A stretch of DNA of 64,000 nt. Source: Leifsonia tongyongensis. Lineage in GTDB: Bacteria > Actinomycetota > Actinomycetes > Actinomycetales > Microbacteriaceae. Location: assembly GCF_010686705.1 (NCBI RefSeq), contig NZ_JAAGWY010000005.1, forward strand, positions 186,001-250,000. The letters run 5' to 3'. The notes under the pieces were generated by a model. The model ran no database searches. It had not been told where the DNA came from and saw only the letters and a list, made by a program, of their open reading frames with translations. A program made the translations under genes and the position numbers. This document shows positions 50,383 to 59,271 of the stretch, piece by piece (position 1 is the stretch's first letter; every line of letters begins with the position of its first letter).

Positions 50383-51195
50383 CTACGTGTCCTTGCGGAT
50401 CCAGCGGAACGTCAGACGGCACGCGATGATGCCGACGACCAGCCAGATCAGCAGCACGATGGCGGTCAGCCCGTGCTGCCAGCTCCCGCTCGGCTCGAGA
50501 CTCTCGAAATAGTCGGGAAGGAACACGCTCCGCATCCCCTGGGCGATCCATTTCAGCGGGAAGATGCTGGCGATGTTCTGCAGCCACGTCGGCAGCAGGT
50601 TGAACGGCAGGTAGACCCCGGAGATGAACTGCAGGATCAGCACGATCGGAATGATCACCGCCGTCGCGCTGCCTCCCGACCGTGGCACCGACGACAGCGC
50701 GATCCCCAGCACCGCGGAGGTCGTGATCCCGAGCAGGTACACCCACACGAACGTGACCCACTTCGCCGGATCGGTCGGCAGCGCGACGTTGAAGGCGAAC
50801 CGTGCGACCACCAGCAGCAACGCGATCTGCAGCACACTCGTCGCCAGGACCTGACCCATCTTGCCCATGAAGTAGGAGACCACGGGCAGAGGCGAGCCGC
50901 CGAGTCGCTTCAACGTGCCGTCGCCCTTCTCGCCCGCAATGTCCACGGCGAGGTTCTGCACCCCGCTCAGCAGGATTCCGGCCGCGATCATCGCCGGGAG
51001 GTAGTACGCGGCCTGGGGGACACCGCCCGTTCCGTCGGGTTTGACGCCGACGTTGCCGAGCCCCTGGAACGCCACCGAGAAGATCCCGAGCATGACGACC
51101 GGGAACAGGAAGGTGAAGAAGATGGTGTCTCCCTGGCGGAAGTACACGCGGGTCTCGTAGCCGACGCGCCGGGCGCCGAGCGTCAGCGTCCTCAC
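50383..51195 (-). CDS. ABC-2 type permease
   Basis: A 270-residue membrane protein with six helices (TIFFTFLFPVVMLGIFSVAF; AAYYLPAMIAAGILLSGVQN; LLGITTSAVLGIALSSV; IIPIVLILQFISGVYLPFNL; GLTAIVLLIWLVVGIIACRL). Its start overlaps the stop of the ATPase at 51192 by four bases. Distinct from the other pair on the opposite strand. Confidence 0.9.
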   Translation of the reverse strand: MRTLTLGARRVGYETRVYFRQGDTIFFTFLFPVVMLGIFSVAFQGLGNVGVKPDGTGGVPQAAYYLPAMIAAGILLSGVQNLAVDIAGEKGDGTLKRLGGSPLPVVSYFMGKMGQVLATSVLQIALLLVVARFAFNVALPTDPAKWVTFVWVYLLGITTSAVLGIALSSVPRSGGSATAVIIPIVLILQFISGVYLPFNLLPTWLQNIASIFPLKWIAQGMRSVFLPDYFESLEPSGSWQHGLTAIVLLIWLVVGIIACRLTFRWIRKDT

Positions 51196-52085
51196 GCCGC
51201 GACCTCGGCATCCGCATCCGCGTCCTTGACGAGCTCGAGGTAGATGTCCTCCAGGCTCGGCCGGATCACTTCGAGATCGAGGGGCTCCCCGTCACGCGCA
51301 AGGAGAGCCGCCACCGTTGCCGCCGGATGCTCGGTCCGCTCTTCGTGCTGCTGACCGATGGCGTCGCGCCAGCGCACGATCGGTATGCGTGCATCCGCAC
51401 CCCCGATCTCGTGCACCGCGCCGATGTCGACGAGCCGGCCATTCGCGATGACGGCGACCCGATCGCTCAGTTGCGCCGCCTCGTCGAGGTAGTGGGTGGT
51501 GAGCAGGATGGTCGTGCCTTCGCGTTTCAGGCCCCGGATGAGCTCCCAGAACTCGCGCCTGGCCTCGGGGTCGAACCCGGTCGTCGGTTCATCGAGGAAC
51601 AGCATCTCGGGTCGGCCGACGAACCCGAGAGCCACGTCGACCCGGCGTCGCAACCCGCCTGAGAGGTTCTTGATCCGGGTTTTCGCGTTGTCGGTCAGCC
51701 CGACGGCCGCGATGACCTCGTCGACGTCGCGCGGATGCGGATAGAAGCCGGCGAAATGCGCCAGCTGTTCATGCACGGTCACGTTGCCCGGCTCGCCGCT
51801 CGACTGGAGCACGATACCCAGGCGGGCCTTCCACGATACGCCGCCTCGATGGGGGTCCATCCCGAGCACCTGGGCGCTTCCGGCGGTTCGGTCGCGGTAG
51901 CCCTCGAGGATCTCGATCGTCGTGCTCTTGCCTGCGCCGTTCGGTCCGAGGAGGGAGAACGTCTCGCCTTTCGCGATGTCGAAACTGACGCCGTGGAGTG
52001 CGGTGAACGATCCGTAGTCCTTGCGCAGGTCGCGCACCGAGACCGCGGCAGCCGGGTCGGGTGCGGGACTCTCGTCAGCGGTCAT
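51192..52085 (-). CDS. ABC transporter ATP-binding protein
   Basis: A 297-residue ATPase. Walker A LGPNGAGKSTTIE, Q-loop IVLQSSGE, signature LSGGLRRRVDVALG, Walker B MLFLDEPTTGFDP, H-loop TTHYLDEA; followed by a C-terminal extension like that of Cys/antibiotic export ATPases. It forms an exporter with the permease downstream. The upstream gap 52086-52238 (about 150 bases) holds nothing I can support. Confidence 0.92.
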   Translation of the reverse strand: MTADESPAPDPAAAVSVRDLRKDYGSFTALHGVSFDIAKGETFSLLGPNGAGKSTTIEILEGYRDRTAGSAQVLGMDPHRGGVSWKARLGIVLQSSGEPGNVTVHEQLAHFAGFYPHPRDVDEVIAAVGLTDNAKTRIKNLSGGLRRRVDVALGFVGRPEMLFLDEPTTGFDPEARREFWELIRGLKREGTTILLTTHYLDEAAQLSDRVAVIANGRLVDIGAVHEIGGADARIPIVRWRDAIGQQHEERTEHPAATVAALLARDGEPLDLEVIRPSLEDIYLELVKDADADAEVAA

Positions 52086-52238
52086 GGCTCAATGATGCAC
52101 GTGCGGTGCCCCGGCCGCCTAGAGCCGCCGTCGATCGCCGGCACAGGTGTGCCCGCCAGGTCGGGGCATCTCAGCCCGCTCGAGGTGGCGGGCATGCACC
52201 CTGCTGGCGGGCACACGCGCCCGGAGGGACCGGGCGGG

Positions 52239-52628
52239 TCAGACAGCGCTGCGGCGCTGGGCGCGCCGGATGAGCGCGAGCACCGCCAGGACGAGGATGA
52301 ACACACCGACGACGAGTACGGAGAGAATCCAGAAGGCGCCCGGCGTCAGGGTGGCCGCCCAGTCCGATACGGCCTGTCGGCGCTCGGGAGAGCCCACGAT
52401 CGCGAGTGTGGTCGCCGCGATCCCGGCGATGATCAGCCCCCAGACGATCGCGGCCCAGCGGGTGCGGGGGCGACCGTGGCTCACTGAGGGAGCGTCGGTC
52501 GTCATGGCGACCATCCACGGCGCGCTCGGCGCAGGGTCGGCCTGCAGGGTGGGTGCGGTCGCATCCGGTTGCGGTGCCGCATCCGCCAGTGGTTCCAGCG
52601 GAACGGTCTTGTCGTCGCTGTCGCTCAT
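52239..52628 (-). CDS. small membrane protein linked to PspC protein
   Basis: A 129-residue protein with a low-complexity acidic/Ala-Pro N-terminus (residues 1-45) and two helices (RWAAIVWGLIIAGIAATTLAIV; FWILSVLVVGVFILVLAVLALI). Its start overlaps the end of the PspC-domain gene by four bases, so it is coupled to it. Family not recognised; likely part of the envelope-stress set controlled by the two-component pair nearby. Confidence 0.75.
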   Translation of the reverse strand: MSDSDDKTVPLEPLADAAPQPDATAPTLQADPAPSAPWMVAMTTDAPSVSHGRPRTRWAAIVWGLIIAGIAATTLAIVGSPERRQAVSDWAATLTPGAFWILSVLVVGVFILVLAVLALIRRAQRRSAV

Positions 52629-54214
52629 CCCTGTACTCCTGTCGCTTCCTGGTTGCGTCGCAGCTGAACTTCGCCGCCGGTCTGCTCAATCCGCACGATG
52701 ACGTCGGGGGTGGCCTTCGGGCCGTCGACGAAGTCGTAGCTGCAGGCTCCGCTCGGCGTCCGCACGCACGCGGGGGCGGTCACAATACCCTGTCCCTCGA
52801 CGAACGAGTAGACGCTCGCGCCGCGCAGGAGCAGCTCCATCCGAACCGTCGTCTGCTTGTCGGTGAGGACGTAGGTGGTCCCCGGCCCCTTCTCGAGGTC
52901 GACCACCGGTGTGCCCGGAGCGCCCCCGGCGCTTGCCGAATCGACGACGAGCGTCGTTTCGCCGAACGGCTGGGCGTACGACGCGGATGCGCTGGGCACC
53001 AGCCACGCGCCGACCGGCTGCAGCACCAGCTGGCGGTCGCGCGGGAGGAACGCCGTCGTCACGGTCGCCACCAGCAGAAGGATCGACAGGAAGCCGAGGA
53101 ATCCGCTGCGCCTCCGCAGGGCGCCGGCGAGCACGCCGGCAAGGGCGAACACGATCGTCGCGACGGCGAGCGAGGCAGTCACCTCGTAGCCGTCGAACTC
53201 CGGCCCGCGGCTCACGACGATCGCCGTGATAGCCGATGCGATGAGGGCCAGTCCGATCGTGGCGAAGACGTAGGCCGCGCTGGTGCGGGGGTTGGCCAGC
53301 CGGTACTCCCGGCGCCGGGCCTCCGCCTCGGCCCGGTACGCATCGGAGCGGGCCCGGTTCTCGGCCGCGCGCTGTGCCCGGATAGCCCGCATATCCGCGT
53401 CGTGCCGCGCCTGCCAGGCGTTGTGCTGAACCTGCCAGGAGGCGTGACGAGCTTTCCACGCGGCGTAGTCGTCGGCAGGAGCATCGGTCGGGGGAGCGGG
53501 CGGTTCAGTCGGCTCGGTGGTCGTGTCGACCGGAGGAAGGGGAACGGTCGGAGCCGTGGTCGCGCCCGTGGCGGTGTCGGATGCTGTCGCCGCGGACGAC
53601 GCGACGGTCGTCGCCGTCGCCGTTGCGGCGGTCGCGGCCGGCGATCCGTACCCTGGGCCGGCGGAACCCGCGGAAGCCGTTCGCGGGTTCTGTGTCGAAC
53701 CGCCGGCCCAGGGAGGCATTTGGGCGCCGCGCGCGGCCCAGATGACGAACGCGACGATGAGTCCGATGACGAGCAGTGTCCACAGGGACCGGAGGATCGC
53801 CTCCGGCCAGGTGGGCGCGCCCCAGAATTGGGCCCCCGCCCACCACACGCCCTGCGTGAAGGGGAGGAGCGAGAGGAGCGCGAGCACGCCGATCCCGACC
53901 ATCGCCGTGTCGAATTCGCCGTGGACGAGCTTCTCCGCGTGGATGGTGCCGTTGCGATCAGGCAGGAGCGCCCAGGCGACCGCATAGAAGAGGAGGACCG
54001 GCGCGCCGAGCACGGCGGCGACGACGGCGATGCCGCGCACGATCAGCGGGTCGATGCCGATGCGTTCCGCGATGCCTGCGCACACACCCCCGATCCACCC
54101 GTCGGTGCGGGTGATGCCGAGGCTGCGCATCCACCCGAAGAAGCGGTTCGAGCCCGTCGCGCTGCTCGCGCCCGGTGTCGCCGGCGAACCCGGCGGAGTC
54201 TGCTGCTGTGACAT
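52625..54214 (-). CDS. PspC domain protein
   Basis: A 529-residue protein. N-terminal PspC domain (about residues 28-105: SLGITRTDGWIGGVCAGIAERIG, VLGAPVLLFYAVAWALLPD), then several transmembrane helices, a low-complexity Ala/Thr/Pro linker and a C-terminal domain with beta character. PspC proteins sense membrane stress. It is divergent from a histidine kinase that carries its own N-terminal PspC domain, an arrangement common in actinobacteria (PspC-toxin-like/LiaRS-type signalling). Confidence 0.88.
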   Translation of the reverse strand: MSQQQTPPGSPATPGASSATGSNRFFGWMRSLGITRTDGWIGGVCAGIAERIGIDPLIVRGIAVVAAVLGAPVLLFYAVAWALLPDRNGTIHAEKLVHGEFDTAMVGIGVLALLSLLPFTQGVWWAGAQFWGAPTWPEAILRSLWTLLVIGLIVAFVIWAARGAQMPPWAGGSTQNPRTASAGSAGPGYGSPAATAATATATTVASSAATASDTATGATTAPTVPLPPVDTTTEPTEPPAPPTDAPADDYAAWKARHASWQVQHNAWQARHDADMRAIRAQRAAENRARSDAYRAEAEARRREYRLANPRTSAAYVFATIGLALIASAITAIVVSRGPEFDGYEVTASLAVATIVFALAGVLAGALRRRSGFLGFLSILLLVATVTTAFLPRDRQLVLQPVGAWLVPSASASYAQPFGETTLVVDSASAGGAPGTPVVDLEKGPGTTYVLTDKQTTVRMELLLRGASVYSFVEGQGIVTAPACVRTPSGACSYDFVDGPKATPDVIVRIEQTGGEVQLRRNQEATGVQG

Positions 54215-54327
54215 GTCTCGATGCTCCCGCCGGAGCGAGGGCGGGCGCTATGGGGTATCACCCTGAGCCGACCCTGAATCATGCGACTGCGCGTGCCGGG
54301 AGCGCAGAAACCTGCTTGGATTCTGAC

Positions 54328-55530
54328 GTGACCCCGACATCCGCTCCAACCGCATCCACGCGTGGTGCGCGCCCGCTGGCGCGTCCCCGCGACTGCGTGC
54401 TCGGCGGTGTCTCGGTGGCGCTCGCCGACCACCTCGGCTGGCCGGTGGCGGTCATCCGGTGGAGTTTCGTCGGGCTCGCCTTCGTCGGCGGCGCAGGTGT
54501 CCTGCTGTACCTCTGGCTGTGGGCACTGACCCCGCTTCGCGAACCGGACCCGACCGCGCCCGACGGCGGCGCGGTCCACCGTCGCGTTCCCGTCGCGTGG
54601 CTGCTGGTGGCGCTCGCCGCCGTGACCGGGATCGTGGGGGTGGCTTCGGCCGCTCTGACCGGGTCCGATCAGGGGCTCGTGCTGTCGGTCGCAGTGATGG
54701 TCGCGCTCGCAGTGGGCGGCGTGGCCTGGGACCAGTTCGCGGACAGCAGCGACGTGATGCCGCGGCCGGCGTCCTCGACCGCGTTGCGGATCACGGCCGG
54801 GGCTTTCCTGCTCGCGATGGGCGCCGTCCTGACCGCCGGCGCCGGACGTGCCGACTCCGGCTGGGTGTGGCTGCTGGTGATCGTGACGGTGTTCGCCGGC
54901 GCTGCCGTCCTGCTCGGGCCCTGGGCGCTGAAGCTCTGGCGGGAACTGATCGCCGAACGGACGGCGCGCGTGCGTGAGGAGCAGCGTGCGGAGATCGCCG
55001 CCCACCTGCACGACTCGGTGCTGCAGACGCTCGCGCTCATCCAGAACCGCGCCGGCGCGTCCAGCGAGGTGGCCCGCATCGCTCGGGCGCAGGAACGCGA
55101 GCTGCGCGACTGGCTGTACGCGGGAGCGGAGACCCCCGACCGGGACCTGGCCACAGAGCTCCGGGACTTCGCCGCCGCGCTCGAGCTCGACCATCCGGTG
55201 CGCATCGAGGTCGTCGCCGTCGGCGAACCGGTCGACACCGTCACGTCGGAGCTCGCGGCGGCCGCCCGCGAGGCGATGCTCAACGCGTCGCGCCACGCCG
55301 GCGGTGACGTCTCGGTCTACCTCGAGAATTCGGAGACCTCCGTCGACGTGTTCATCCGAGATCGCGGGCCGGGATTCGACCTGACGGGTGTGCCGGACGA
55401 CCGACTCGGGGTGCGTGAGTCCATCATCGGCCGCATGAGGCGCGCCGGCGGCCAGGCCACGGTGGTCACCGGAGCCGGCGGGTCGGGCACCGAAGTACAC
55501 CTCCACCTCGACCACGGGAGCGAGCCATGA
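54328..55530 (+). CDS. sensor histidine kinase with N-terminal PspC domain
   Basis: A 400-residue membrane kinase. PspC-like region (residues about 15-70: RPRDCVLGGVSVALADHLGW, GVLLYLWLWALTPL), several helices, then HisKA_3 phosphoacceptor His228 in AHLHDSVLQTLALIQ and an HATPase domain (AAREAMLNASRHAGGDVSVYL; RDRGPGFDLTGVPDDRLGV; GGSGTEVHLHL). GTG at 54328; the frame is open upstream but that start overlaps the divergent gene. Stop overlaps the response regulator ATG. Detects envelope stress and phosphorylates its partner. Confidence 0.93.
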   Translation: MTPTSAPTASTRGARPLARPRDCVLGGVSVALADHLGWPVAVIRWSFVGLAFVGGAGVLLYLWLWALTPLREPDPTAPDGGAVHRRVPVAWLLVALAAVTGIVGVASAALTGSDQGLVLSVAVMVALAVGGVAWDQFADSSDVMPRPASSTALRITAGAFLLAMGAVLTAGAGRADSGWVWLLVIVTVFAGAAVLLGPWALKLWRELIAERTARVREEQRAEIAAHLHDSVLQTLALIQNRAGASSEVARIARAQERELRDWLYAGAETPDRDLATELRDFAAALELDHPVRIEVVAVGEPVDTVTSELAAAAREAMLNASRHAGGDVSVYLENSETSVDVFIRDRGPGFDLTGVPDDRLGVRESIIGRMRRAGGQATVVTGAGGSGTEVHLHLDHGSEP

Positions 55531-56312
55531 GCGAGAACGTGACACCGGAGCCGCCAGAGGCGGTCGAGCCTGAGCCGGCCGAGCTTGAGCCGGCCGAGCC
55601 TGAGCCGGCCGAGCAGGAGCCGGCCGAGCCTGAGCCGATCACGCAGGAGCCGGCCGAGCCTGAGCCGATCACGGTGGCGATCGTCGACGACCATTCGATC
55701 TTCCGTTCGGGGCTGCGAGCCGACCTCGATCGTCGCCTCGTCGTCGTGGCGGAGGCGGCGGATGTGGATGCTGCGGTCGCTGCGATCGTCGAGACGCGGC
55801 CGGCGGTCGTCCTGCTCGACGTGCACCTGCCCGGTGGGGCGGGTGGCGGTGGCGCCGAGGTGGTTCGGCGCACGATCGGCGATGTACCCGAGACGCGGTT
55901 CCTCGCGCTGAGCGTGTCGGACGCCGCCGAGGATGTGGTGGGGGTGATCCGCGCCGGCGCGCGCGGCTACCTGACGAAGGGAAGCTCGGGGGACGACGTC
56001 AGCCGAGCTGTCGTCGCCGTCGCGAGTGGCGACGCCGTCTTCTCGCCCCGGCTGGCCGGCTTCGTCCTGGATGCGTTCGGTGCTGCGGCAGGGGAACAGG
56101 CGGAGGCGGGGGATGAGCTCGACCGCCTCTCCGCGCGCGAACGCGAAGTGATGCGGCTGATCGCACGCGGCTACGCCTACAAGGAGGTCGCGGCGGAGCT
56201 CTTCATCTCGGTCAAGACCGTCGAGACGCATGTGTCGGCCGTGCTGCGCAAGCTGCAGCTCTCTTCCCGCCACGAGCTGACCGCCTGGGCTCTCGAGCGC
56301 AAGCTCCTCTGA
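55527..56312 (+). CDS. LuxR/NarL-family response regulator with EPAEP repeat tail
   Basis: A 261-residue response regulator. Residues 1-48 are an unusual acidic extension of EPAEP/EPE repeats. Receiver domain from about 49 with DD (54-55), phosphoacceptor Asp98 (VVLLDVHLPGG) and Lys in LTKGSSGDDV. The C-terminal LuxR helix-turn-helix (LSAREREVMRLIARGYAYKEVAAE...KTVETHVSAVLRKL) binds DNA. It overlaps the kinase stop (ATGA). Partner of the kinase. Confidence 0.93.
   Translation: MSENVTPEPPEAVEPEPAELEPAEPEPAEQEPAEPEPITQEPAEPEPITVAIVDDHSIFRSGLRADLDRRLVVVAEAADVDAAVAAIVETRPAVVLLDVHLPGGAGGGGAEVVRRTIGDVPETRFLALSVSDAAEDVVGVIRAGARGYLTKGSSGDDVSRAVVAVASGDAVFSPRLAGFVLDAFGAAAGEQAEAGDELDRLSAREREVMRLIARGYAYKEVAAELFISVKTVETHVSAVLRKLQLSSRHELTAWALERKLL
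55614..55673 (+). repeat. perfect tandem 30-base duplication in response regulator gene
   Basis: Two identical adjacent 30-base units (55614-55643 and 55644-55673), each encoding QEPAEPEPIT, lie in the N-terminal extension of the response regulator; shorter GAGCCTGAGCCGGCC units precede them from 55565. A length-variable tract is likely. Confidence 0.85.
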
Positions 56313-56350
56313 CGCGCCCGGCGGCCGCCTACTGCCTTTCGCTCCCGCCG

Positions 56351-56403
56351 AGTCGTCGGTAACTCCTCTCATTTCCGCCCGGTTCGGGGACTTACCGCCG
56401 ACT
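56351..56403. repeat. palindromic repeat element, copy A
   Basis: AGTCGTCGGTAA (56351-56362) faces TTACCGCCGACT (56392-56403) with 11 of 12 pairs. It overlaps the last codons of the DUF559-type gene. Its first 20 bases match the related copy at 57379-57435 at 17 positions in reverse orientation. Confidence 0.6.
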
Positions 56404-57310
56404 GGATGCTCGTTAGGGTGCGCGCGCCGAGGATCGACCGGATGCGCGACACGAGGTCTTCTGGAAGACGGAGGTCGTCCGGCCCGATCTGCACGACGGT
56501 CCATCCCTCGGCCTGGAGTCGCATCGTTCGCGTGAGATCGCGACGGTATTGGTCGCGCTCCCGGTGATGATCGCCTTGATACTCGAGAAGGACACGCTCC
56601 TCGGCGAAAGCCAGGTCGGCGCGGAAACGGTGCCCAGACAAGGTGGTGATCTCATGGTTGACGGAAAGCCGAGACAGGCCCGCTTTGAGGAGCATGAGCC
56701 GTAACACGGATTCCTGCGGCGATTCCGACCGATCGTGGAGCAAAGGCAGGGCCTCCCTCAGTCGCGTACGTCCCCGTGAGCCAGGGTACGCGTCCAGAGC
56801 TCCGGCAAGTCCGGCGACAGTGGTCGACCCGTGCGCCTGGTGAACGAGGTGATCTCCCGCCGCAACGAGGGATGCCACGTCGAGCAGAGCACCGAGTTCA
56901 CACCACGTGCGCGAAGGCGTGCTGAGCGGCAGGTCGGCGAGCGTAGTCAACTCGTGCTCGGCGATGCGTACGGAATGAGCGACGACTCCTTTCACGCGAG
57001 GCGCTCTCGCCGGATGCGGCACCGATACATGGATGCGCTCATCGGTCGCAAACCGCAGAGGAAGCGGTATCCCGTGCAGTAGCGCCGCAGTCGTGCAGCT
57101 GAAGAAGCCGCCCACCGGCATCCGCTGACCGTAGGCCGCGCACCTCGCCTGCAGGGAGTCCGGGGCAGAGGCGTGCACGCGGACGCCCCGGAACGGGCGC
57201 CGGAGGTCGCGGCCTTGGAGTCGCCGCACCGTGAGCCCTTCCTGGAGCGCAGTGCGGAGCGCGAAGGGCGCGTCTTCGTAGCGGTCGGGAAGTGGTGTCG
57301 GCCTGCGCAT
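56369..57310 (-). CDS. AbiEi-like/DUF559 (Vsr-like) nuclease-domain protein
   Basis: A 313-residue protein. N-terminal part has AbiEi-type winged features (GGFFSCTTAALLHGIPLPL, HVSVPHPARAPRVKGVVAH), C-terminal third is a DUF559 restriction-like nuclease domain: HRFRADLAFAEERVLLEYQGDHHRERDQYRRD with the E...YQGDHH catalytic pattern, followed by GWTVVQIGPDDL. Such genes are frequent in actinobacteria and may be antitoxin/nuclease-like defence genes. It is bracketed by palindromic repeats, and its end lies in one of them. Confidence 0.82.
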   Translation of the reverse strand: MRRPTPLPDRYEDAPFALRTALQEGLTVRRLQGRDLRRPFRGVRVHASAPDSLQARCAAYGQRMPVGGFFSCTTAALLHGIPLPLRFATDERIHVSVPHPARAPRVKGVVAHSVRIAEHELTTLADLPLSTPSRTWCELGALLDVASLVAAGDHLVHQAHGSTTVAGLAGALDAYPGSRGRTRLREALPLLHDRSESPQESVLRLMLLKAGLSRLSVNHEITTLSGHRFRADLAFAEERVLLEYQGDHHRERDQYRRDLTRTMRLQAEGWTVVQIGPDDLRLPEDLVSRIRSILGARTLTSIQSAVSPRTGRK

Positions 57311-57378
57311 CCACCCAGCGTGCCGTGCTTGCGCGCCCCCAAAACGTTATCCACAGCCCCCTTCCCTCGCGCGGCAGT

Positions 57379-57435
57379 CGAGTCGTCGGGAAGTGACCGA
57401 AAGATCGCTTGTCGAGGGGAGTTGGTGACGACTCG
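57379..57435. repeat. palindromic repeat element, copy B
   Basis: CGAGTCGTC (57379-57387) and GACGACTCG (57427-57435) are exact inverted copies 39 bases apart, right after the aspC stop. Reverse-complemented, the element begins AGTCGTCACCAACTCCCCTC, close to copy A (AGTCGTCGGTAACTCCTCTC). May also terminate aspC. Confidence 0.6.
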
Positions 57436-57439
57436 AGAG

Positions 57440-58642
57440 CTAGGCGACGAACAGGCGCTGCAGGCGGCGGACGCCCTCGAGGAGCTCGTCGTCGCCGAGG
57501 GCGTACGAGAGGCGCAGGTAGCCGGACGGCCCGAACGCCTCGCCGGGCACCGTCGCGACCTCGGCCTGCTCGAGGATGAGGTCGGCCAGCTCGAGCGATG
57601 TCGTCGGCGTCACGCCGCCCCAGGTGCGCCCGAGGAGGCCGGTGATGTCCGGGTAGACGTAGAACGCCCCGAGCGGTGTCGGTGTGAGGACGCCGGGGAT
57701 CGCGTTCAGTTCGGCGACGATCGTCTTGCGCCTGCGGTCGAAGGCCTGCCGCATCTGCTCCTCGGCCTCCTGCGGCCCGGTGAGCGCCTCCAGGGCAGCT
57801 CGCTGCGAGATGTTCGACACGTTCGACGAGAGGTGCGACTGCAGGTTGCCGGCGGCCGCGATGACGTCGGCCGGACCCACCATCCACCCGACCCGCCACC
57901 CGGTCATCGCGTACGTCTTGGCCACGCCGTTCACGAGGATCGTGCGGTCGGCCAGCGCAGGGACGGCCTCGACGATCGACACGGCCTTCACGCCGTCGTA
58001 GGTGAGGTTCTGATAGATCTCGTCACTGATCACCCACAGCCCGTGCGCATCCGCCCATTCGCCGATGGCTCTGGTCTGCTCGGGGGAGTGGACGGACCCG
58101 GTCGGGTTGGACGGCGAGACGAAGAGCAGCACCTTCGTGCGGTCGGTGCGTGCGGCCTCGAGCTGGTCGACGGTGACGAGGTAGTCCTGGTCTGCACCGG
58201 CGAAGACGTCGACCTGCGTGCCTCCGGCCAGCTTGATCGCCTCGGGGTACGTGGTCCAGTACGGCGTCGGCACGAGCACTTCGTCGCCGGGGTCCAGGAG
58301 TGTGGCGAAGGCCTGATAGACGGCCTGCTTGCCTCCGTTGGTGACCACGACCTGGGATGACGCGACCTCGAGTCCCGAATCACGCAGCGTCTTCGCTGCG
58401 ATGGCCTCACGCAGCTCCGGCAGCCCCGCCGCAGGCGTGTAGCGGTAGTTGCGGGGGTCGCGGACGGCCGCGAGCGCAGCCTCGACGATGTTGTCCGGCG
58501 TGACGAAGTCGGGCTCGCCCGCGGCGTAGCTGATGACGGGCCGGCCCTGAGCTTTGAGCGCTTTCGCCTTGGCGTCGACCTTGAGGGTGGCGGACTCCGC
58601 GATGGAGCCGATCCGTGTCGAGATTCGCGATGATCCGGTCAC
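57440..58642 (-). CDS. aspC: aspartate aminotransferase (class I, PLP)
   Basis: A 400-residue pyridoxal-phosphate transaminase, moving the amino group of aspartate to 2-oxoglutarate. Visible: [63 protein letters not shown], and Schiff-base Lys242 in [12 protein letters not shown]; Arg near GYLRLSYA binds the carboxylate. GTG at 58642 chosen; frame continues upstream through the tRNA gene region, which is not coding. Its place beside tRNA-Trp and secE is conserved in actinobacteria. Confidence 0.93.
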   Translation of the reverse strand: MTGSSRISTRIGSIAESATLKVDAKAKALKAQGRPVISYAAGEPDFVTPDNIVEAALAAVRDPRNYRYTPAAGLPELREAIAAKTLRDSGLEVASSQVVVTNGGKQAVYQAFATLLDPGDEVLVPTPYWTTYPEAIKLAGGTQVDVFAGADQDYLVTVDQLEAARTDRTKVLLFVSPSNPTGSVHSPEQTRAIGEWADAHGLWVISDEIYQNLTYDGVKAVSIVEAVPALADRTILVNGVAKTYAMTGWRVGWMVGPADVIAAAGNLQSHLSSNVSNISQRAALEALTGPQEAEEQMRQAFDRRRKTIVAELNAIPGVLTPTPLGAFYVYPDITGLLGRTWGGVTPTTSLELADLILEQAEVATVPGEAFGPSGYLRLSYALGDDELLEGVRRLQRLFVA

Positions 58643-58861
58643 CGCTCCAGCATAGGCTGGACGGTGGATGCCCGGCCGCGGCCCCCGACTTTGCAGTGCT
58701 GCATCCCGTCGCCTACACTTGTTCGAGGTAGTTGAAATCTGCCATGCTTTTTTGCGCCCTTTTTTTGGCAGAGCAACCCGTTGCTCCGTAAGAAACTTCG
58801 GAGCTTCTTCGAGTAGCCTGAAGCCTGAGACGAGTGCGAGAGTGTGTCGCGTTTCATCCCT

Positions 58862-58934
58862 AGGGCGGTGGCTCAATTGGTAGAGCAGCGGTCTCCAAAA
58901 CCGCAGGTTGCAGGTTCGAGTCCTGTCCGCCCTG
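58862..58934 (+). tRNA. trnW: tRNA-Trp (anticodon CCA)
   Basis: A 73-base gene with a full cloverleaf: acceptor AGGGCGG pairs with CCGCCCT, D-arm GGCTCAATTGGTAGAGC, anticodon stem GCGGT-CTCCAAA-ACCGC with CCA, T-arm CAGGTTCGAGTCCTG, discriminator G. Directly before secE, the standard place in actinobacteria. Confidence 0.97.
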
Positions 58935-58975
58935 CAAGTCGGCATTCACGTGTCGGCCCACGAAAGGTGAACTAG

Positions 58976-59248
58976 GTGGCCCGAAAAGTTATCGACGAGC
59001 CGAGCGAGGAAATCGTCGCGAACGCGAAAAAGGACCGTGCTGAGAAGCGTGGACCCTTCGCGAAGTTCGCCCTGTTCATCCGCCAGGTGATGCTGGAGCT
59101 GAGGAAGGTCGTCACGCCGACGCGCCGGGAACTGTTCAGCTACACCGGCGTCGTGCTGGTTTTCGTGGTCATCATGATGGCCCTGGTGTCGCTGCTCGAC
59201 TGGATCTTCGGGCTCGGTGTCGTGTGGGTGTTCGGTAACCCGAAGTAG
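58976..59248 (+). CDS. secE: preprotein translocase subunit SecE
   Basis: A 90-residue protein with a single C-terminal transmembrane helix (YTGVVLVFVVIMMALVSLLDWIFGLG), charged N-terminus and the SecE motif FIRQVMLELRKVVTPTRREL. GTG at 58976; AAAGGTG lies upstream. Part of SecYEG. Followed by nusG as usual. Confidence 0.96.
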   Translation: MARKVIDEPSEEIVANAKKDRAEKRGPFAKFALFIRQVMLELRKVVTPTRRELFSYTGVVLVFVVIMMALVSLLDWIFGLGVVWVFGNPK

Positions 59249-59271
59249 CCCGCTACAACAAGAGAAATGGA

